Below are positions 31,576 through 34,975 of a stretch of 34,975 nt of DNA, piece after piece (positions within the stretch are counted from its first letter, which is position 1; each line of letters begins with the position of its first letter). The stretch covers positions 114,698 through 149,672 of the forward strand of contig NW_014577411.1 of assembly GCF_000485595.1 (NCBI RefSeq), written 5' to 3'. This DNA is from Priapulus caudatus (taxonomy: Eukaryota; Priapulida; Priapulimorpha; Priapulimorphida; Priapulidae). A model generated the notes under the pieces. It made no database searches, was not told where the DNA came from, and saw nothing but the letters and a program-made list of their open reading frames with translations. The translations under genes and the position numbers were made by a program.

Positions 31576-31670
31576 CAAAGATCATATAGCGCCATAAGCT
31601 CTATATACTATCTTATAGCCTATCCTATACTACTCTAGGCACTATAGCCTATGGAGCTATATGATCTTTG
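31576..31670. mobile_element. 95-bp hAT-like MITE with 8-bp target duplication
   Basis: CAAAGATCATATAG at 31576 pairs with CTATATGATCTTTG ending at 31670. ATGAGAAC flanks both sides (31568-31575 and 31671-31678). CA start and 8-bp TSD fit hAT. Confidence 0.88.
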
Positions 31671-31850
31671 ATGAGAACCAATAGAAATGAAAGCGTCGAA
31701 TCGTGTTGCCATGGGAACACAGCTGCAATCATAGATATAGAATACCGATTTTCCGTATTACAGATATCTGTATTCTATATATATGCCGAAATACTGCGCG
31801 AACACAACACCGTCCATATTATTAATGCTGTCATGAACTGACGTAGGGTG

Positions 31851-31935
31851 CAAGACCTATCGATATAAACACCTATAGATATGGCGCCTAGGTGGCGCGT
31901 CTTCCTAACCTGTGTTTAGATCTATAGGCCTTGGT
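31851..31935. mobile_element. Imperfect foldback element
   Basis: The left CAAGACCTATCGATATAAAC pairs with the right GTTTAGATCTATAGGCCTTG. GGCGCCTAGGTGGCGC forms the loop. A second small hairpin (TAGATATAGAATAC with GTATTCTATATATA) lies at 31731-31785. Confidence 0.6.
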
Positions 31936-32210
31936 AGGGTGTGCATGGTAAAGATATTATGATACTCATATATTAATATATTCCTATTGGCTTCATGATT
32001 GCATACGTAATCAGAACGCGCGTCATGCGCTGCTGACGTCACAGTTTTATGTGATTGCATAATGTATGGGATAAAAGTAGCGATTATGCTAGCTTCGCGA
32101 GCTATTATGCGAGTTTTCAACACGGAGAATATATTACGCAATGCGAACAAAAACGCACACGCGACAAGCTAGTCATGATCATGCAAGGCGGCAGACCTAG
32201 CTTATACCCA

Positions 32211-32212
32211 GA

Positions 32213-32243
<31 letters not shown>

Positions 32244-32475
32244 TTGCTGCTGCTGCTGTTGCTGCTGCTGCTGTTGCTGCTGCTGATGCTGCTGATGCTA
32301 CTCCTGCTGCTCTTGTTGCTGCTGCTGCTGCTGCTACAGCTGTTGTTGTTGTTGCTGCTGCTGCTACAGCTGTTGCTAATGCTGCCGCTGCTGCTGCTGC
32401 TACTGCTACTACTATTACTGCTGCTGATGTTACCGCTGCCGCCGCCGCCGCTGCTGCTGCTGATGCGAATGCTGC
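32211..32475. repeat. (CTG)n trinucleotide tract
   Basis: About 265 bp of CTG/TTG/CTA/CCG-type triplets, CAG on the minus strand. Open in several frames (poly-Leu, poly-Ser/Asn), but with no exon-like flanks, so not called as coding. Confidence 0.9.
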
Positions 32476-32639
32476 AGCTGTTGCTGCCGCTGAAAAGGAA
32501 CTCGCGTTTGATTGACATGAGACGCAGCAAAATTATGCTGGCAACCGAATTCGAATTTGCTTACTGTATGAACATGAGCCAAACAACAAATGCTTGCTGT
32601 TGGCTTTGTTTCATCGATTAAATGTGCTGACATATTTAT

Positions 32640-33980
32640 AGCCACGCTTGCATTACGACACAAGCATTCGTGACGTGGGACAAGACTGGTGGGAAGAAGG
32701 GACGTTCAATTTTCACGTTACGTAAGACGTAGTAAAACACTACGCGAAAATTCACGCTGCATAACTCGCTCCTCTTGAGTTTACAAAAAAGTCTAAAAAT
32801 ACTCTAAATCTCAGTTGAATGGCTCGTGTCATATACTGACTGTCGTCGCTTGCCGCTCGAGATCCGCCATGTTGTCACATGAAAACAACGTTAACATGAA
32901 AACACAATCACAAGTAACCATCAGAATTCGCAAGAGAATTAATCACAGAACATTAGCCTTTCTAAGCAAGACGTAGCACGCAGTGCACGGGCAGCAAGAA
33001 CATACGCTGCCTTTGGCATAACAAAAATCTTAAACGCGAAATTTGTACGAAACGAACCCTATCTGGACCAGTAAGTTTAACTAAACGATATGACGCACGA
33101 TTTGAATTCGCAGTCATCACTATGAGCTATATACGCACAGCTTCATAGTTTAATCAGCACCTCTATATCTCATATATATATATACTGTTCGTGCCAGTAT
33201 TGGGCTTTGCTAAAACTAGGTAAGAGGGCCAGCACATCGCGTACGAACCCATGTCATTAGCATCTCCTCTTGCAAAACGTAGGGAGATTATTAACCGAAA
33301 ATTAAAATTATTAATGAAAACCGATAATTAACGGTCTACATGACACGGTGGTGCCTTCATTTAGTTTCATCAAAGTCTGATTGTCCGATAGAACTGATAT
33401 ATAATTAGAATAGTAGATAATACTGATCTATTGTATATACTCTTGATAATCCCATTGGTAATGGATTGTGGTAAGAATACGACGACGCATTGCCACGATA
33501 CGAAGTGAAATATTCGGAGACAGCTCAGAGAGAGTATGAAACTCTATACAGCCCCCACAACAGGTAAGAAAGTAATCCGGCCAAAACTGATAGCAATACT
33601 TTGAGGAGACATGTTGTCTATAACTCATCCTGTCCATTAAATACGTTCCTGTCTATGAACGTTAATGCTGTGTTGAATAAGAAACTCATAGTACACAAAT
33701 TAAAACAAGTTTGTAAAAGTGATCTGAACTGTGCCTTTGTGAATACTGTGTTCAATGACCCGTGAAAATGAACACAATTTAACAAAAGGTTAGGCCCATT
33801 TTAGCTGCTATATAATGCAACGCAATGTAATCATACTTGTCACAAAGTGACTACAAATGAAAAAATGCTGTTTGAATGGTAGAATAGAATACATCTCGCC
33901 ATGTCAGAAAGTAGGTGCTAGCCACGAGTGTGAATATGCTAGAACGAATACTCCTATTATGCATAAATTTACTTCAATGT
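32640..33980. other. Intergenic, no gene seen
   Basis: AT-rich DNA between the CTG tract and the third gene's stop codon. No family-like open frame, array or clear inverted repeat. Confidence 0.45.
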
Positions 33981-34063
33981 CTTGATACCACAGAATATTT
34001 TTTTTTTAACTGCGCATCCGTTCCACACACCTGCTTGGCTAACTTCCATCACCGCAGTAACCC

Positions 34064-34730
34064 TCACGCAAAATCTCCAGGATAGTCATGTGCTGAATCT
34101 TTCTCCTTGCTCTCTTCCACGGCCTCCTTGTCCTGTTCGGATGCCTCCTCTCCCACGTCACCGTCTGCTTCCATCTCCTCTTCCTCATCCTCAACCTCAT
34201 CTGCATCCTCATCCTCATCATCCTCAGCATCTTCCTCCTCGTCAACTGCAAACAGCAGAAAACTACGGTTACAGTATGAAGAGTGCGAGTGATTCCCAAA
34301 GCAACCGGTGCATTCTAACATTGCAGACCAAGTGAAGGCCTCCACACTCCCTCCCTCTCTAGCAGCTCCAGTGCAGAAGTGACACAACGATAGAAAGGCC
34401 AACGACAGCTCCTCTTGTGAGACTTACTGAAACCACAAGCATTGGGAACTACTGCTAACTGCTATTACAGGGCCCTAGCATTGTAACATGCACACCTACC
34501 GTCACCACACACATACATGCACACCTACTGGCCCCACATACATACACGCACACCTACCGTCACCACATATATACATGCACACCTACCGTCGTCGCTCGTG
34601 TACTTGATGAGGATTTCGTCAAGCTCCTCGATGGCCTGAAGCCTTCCTCCAGCACCCGTTTCCTCTACACACTCCTGCAGTAGCTCCCCGACCCGCCCCG
34701 CATCCTTCTCCGGCACGCTATGCAGCAGAC
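34064..34730 (-). CDS. Unrecognised gene, last two exons (acidic C-terminus)
   Basis: Exon 34730-34587 (acceptor GTCGCAG, donor G|GTAGGT) encodes LLHSVPEKDAGRVGELLQEC, VEETGAGGRLQAIEELDEIL and IKYTSDD. Exon 34245-34064 (acceptor TTTGCAG) continues in phase 1 as VDEEEDAEDDEDEDADEVED, a roughly 60-residue run dominated by Asp/Glu, ending DYPGDFA before TGA at 34066-34064. The first part looks like alpha-helical (ARM/HEAT-like) repeats and the acidic tail is typical of nuclear or chaperone-type proteins. I do not recognise the family. The 5' part lies beyond the right edge. Confidence 0.65.
34487..34590. repeat. 29-bp tandem array carrying a 5' splice site
   Basis: CACCTAC recurs at 34493, 34522, 34551 and 34580, exactly 29 bp apart, within units like GCACACCTACCGTCACCACA. 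The 34580 copy is the donor (GTAGGTG on the minus strand) of the third gene's penultimate exon. Three of the four copies retain GACG|GTAGGT; one reads CCA|GTAGGT. Confidence 0.92.
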
Positions 34731-34740
34731 CTGCGACGAT

Positions 34741-34856
34741 GGAGAGAGAGATAGATATATATATATATAAAGAGAGAGACAGAGAGAGAGGGGGGAGAAG
34801 GAGAGAGAGAGACAGAGAGCGAGAGGGGCAGAAAGAGAGGGAGAGAGAGAGAGAGA

Positions 34857-34889
<33 letters not shown>

Positions 34890-34975
34890 CAGAGAGATAG
34901 CGCGAGAAGAGAGGGAGAAAGAGAGAGAGGGGGGGGAGAAAGAGAGAAGAGAGAGAGAGAGAGAGAGAGAACGTG
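34741..34975. repeat. GA-rich simple repeat
   Basis: AGAGAG with interspersed GGGG and ATATAT to the window edge. It lies in the intron upstream of the third gene's penultimate exon. On that gene's strand it is (CT)n, i.e. a long pyrimidine tract ending close to the acceptor at 34731. Confidence 0.95.

Noticed and set aside
32055-32621. Poly-leucine (plus) and poly-Ser/Asn (minus) open frames
   Set aside because: Produced by the CTG tract. No exon-like borders or conserved flanking residues.

Overview
This is a window of animal nuclear DNA. The protein-coding signal sits in short exons with GT/AG borders and compatible phases. The rest is AT-rich, full of micro- and minisatellites and small inverted-repeat transposons, and includes an interstitial TTAGGG tract. 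No bacterial-style operon, rRNA, tRNA or CRISPR array is visible. TTAGGG tracts and a FAM227 gene fit a non-arthropod metazoan, probably a marine invertebrate; the species cannot be told from the sequence.

Two genes are recognised and sit head to head. On the minus strand, from about 17121 down to 2775, is EFL1 (elongation factor-like GTPase 1, also EFTUD1/Ria1), the cytoplasmic GTPase that works with SBDS to release eIF6 from new 60S ribosomal subunits. I place about 15 exons, from the start codon at 17121 to the stop at 2775. The N-terminal two thirds (17121-9615) reads cleanly. The part between about 9.0 and 4.1 kb is riddled with one-base indels and tandem arrays. On the plus strand, 21040-29515, is a six-exon gene of the FAM227 (FWWh-domain) family. 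Its model splices into 523 codons including the stop. A third, unrecognised gene enters from the right on the minus strand: its last two exons (34730-34587 and 34245-34064) encode a very acidic C-terminus.

Layout: 1-2600, dispersed repeats downstream of EFL1; 2775-17121, EFL1; 17122-21039, non-coding DNA between the two divergent genes, with a foldback element, a hAT-type MITE and the telomere-like tract; 21040-29515, FAM227, whose first intron is almost entirely a 541-bp tandem array; 29516-34063, no gene seen, with several small foldback elements and a long CTG tract; 34064-34730, the third gene; 34741-34975, GA-rich simple repeat inside its intron.

The most unusual feature is a recurring pattern. 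Many tandem repeats in the window are anchored on splice junctions or exon ends and carry pieces of them: copies of 3' splice sites (EFL1 exon 15, exon 4 and probably exon 12), of a 5' splice site (third gene), of a coding segment (EFL1 exon 12) and of the EFL1 stop region. One of these, at EFL1 exon 4, leaves a second 3' splice site exactly 78 nt upstream and in frame. Part of the degeneracy of the arrays at 4.3-9 kb may be low-quality consensus rather than biology.
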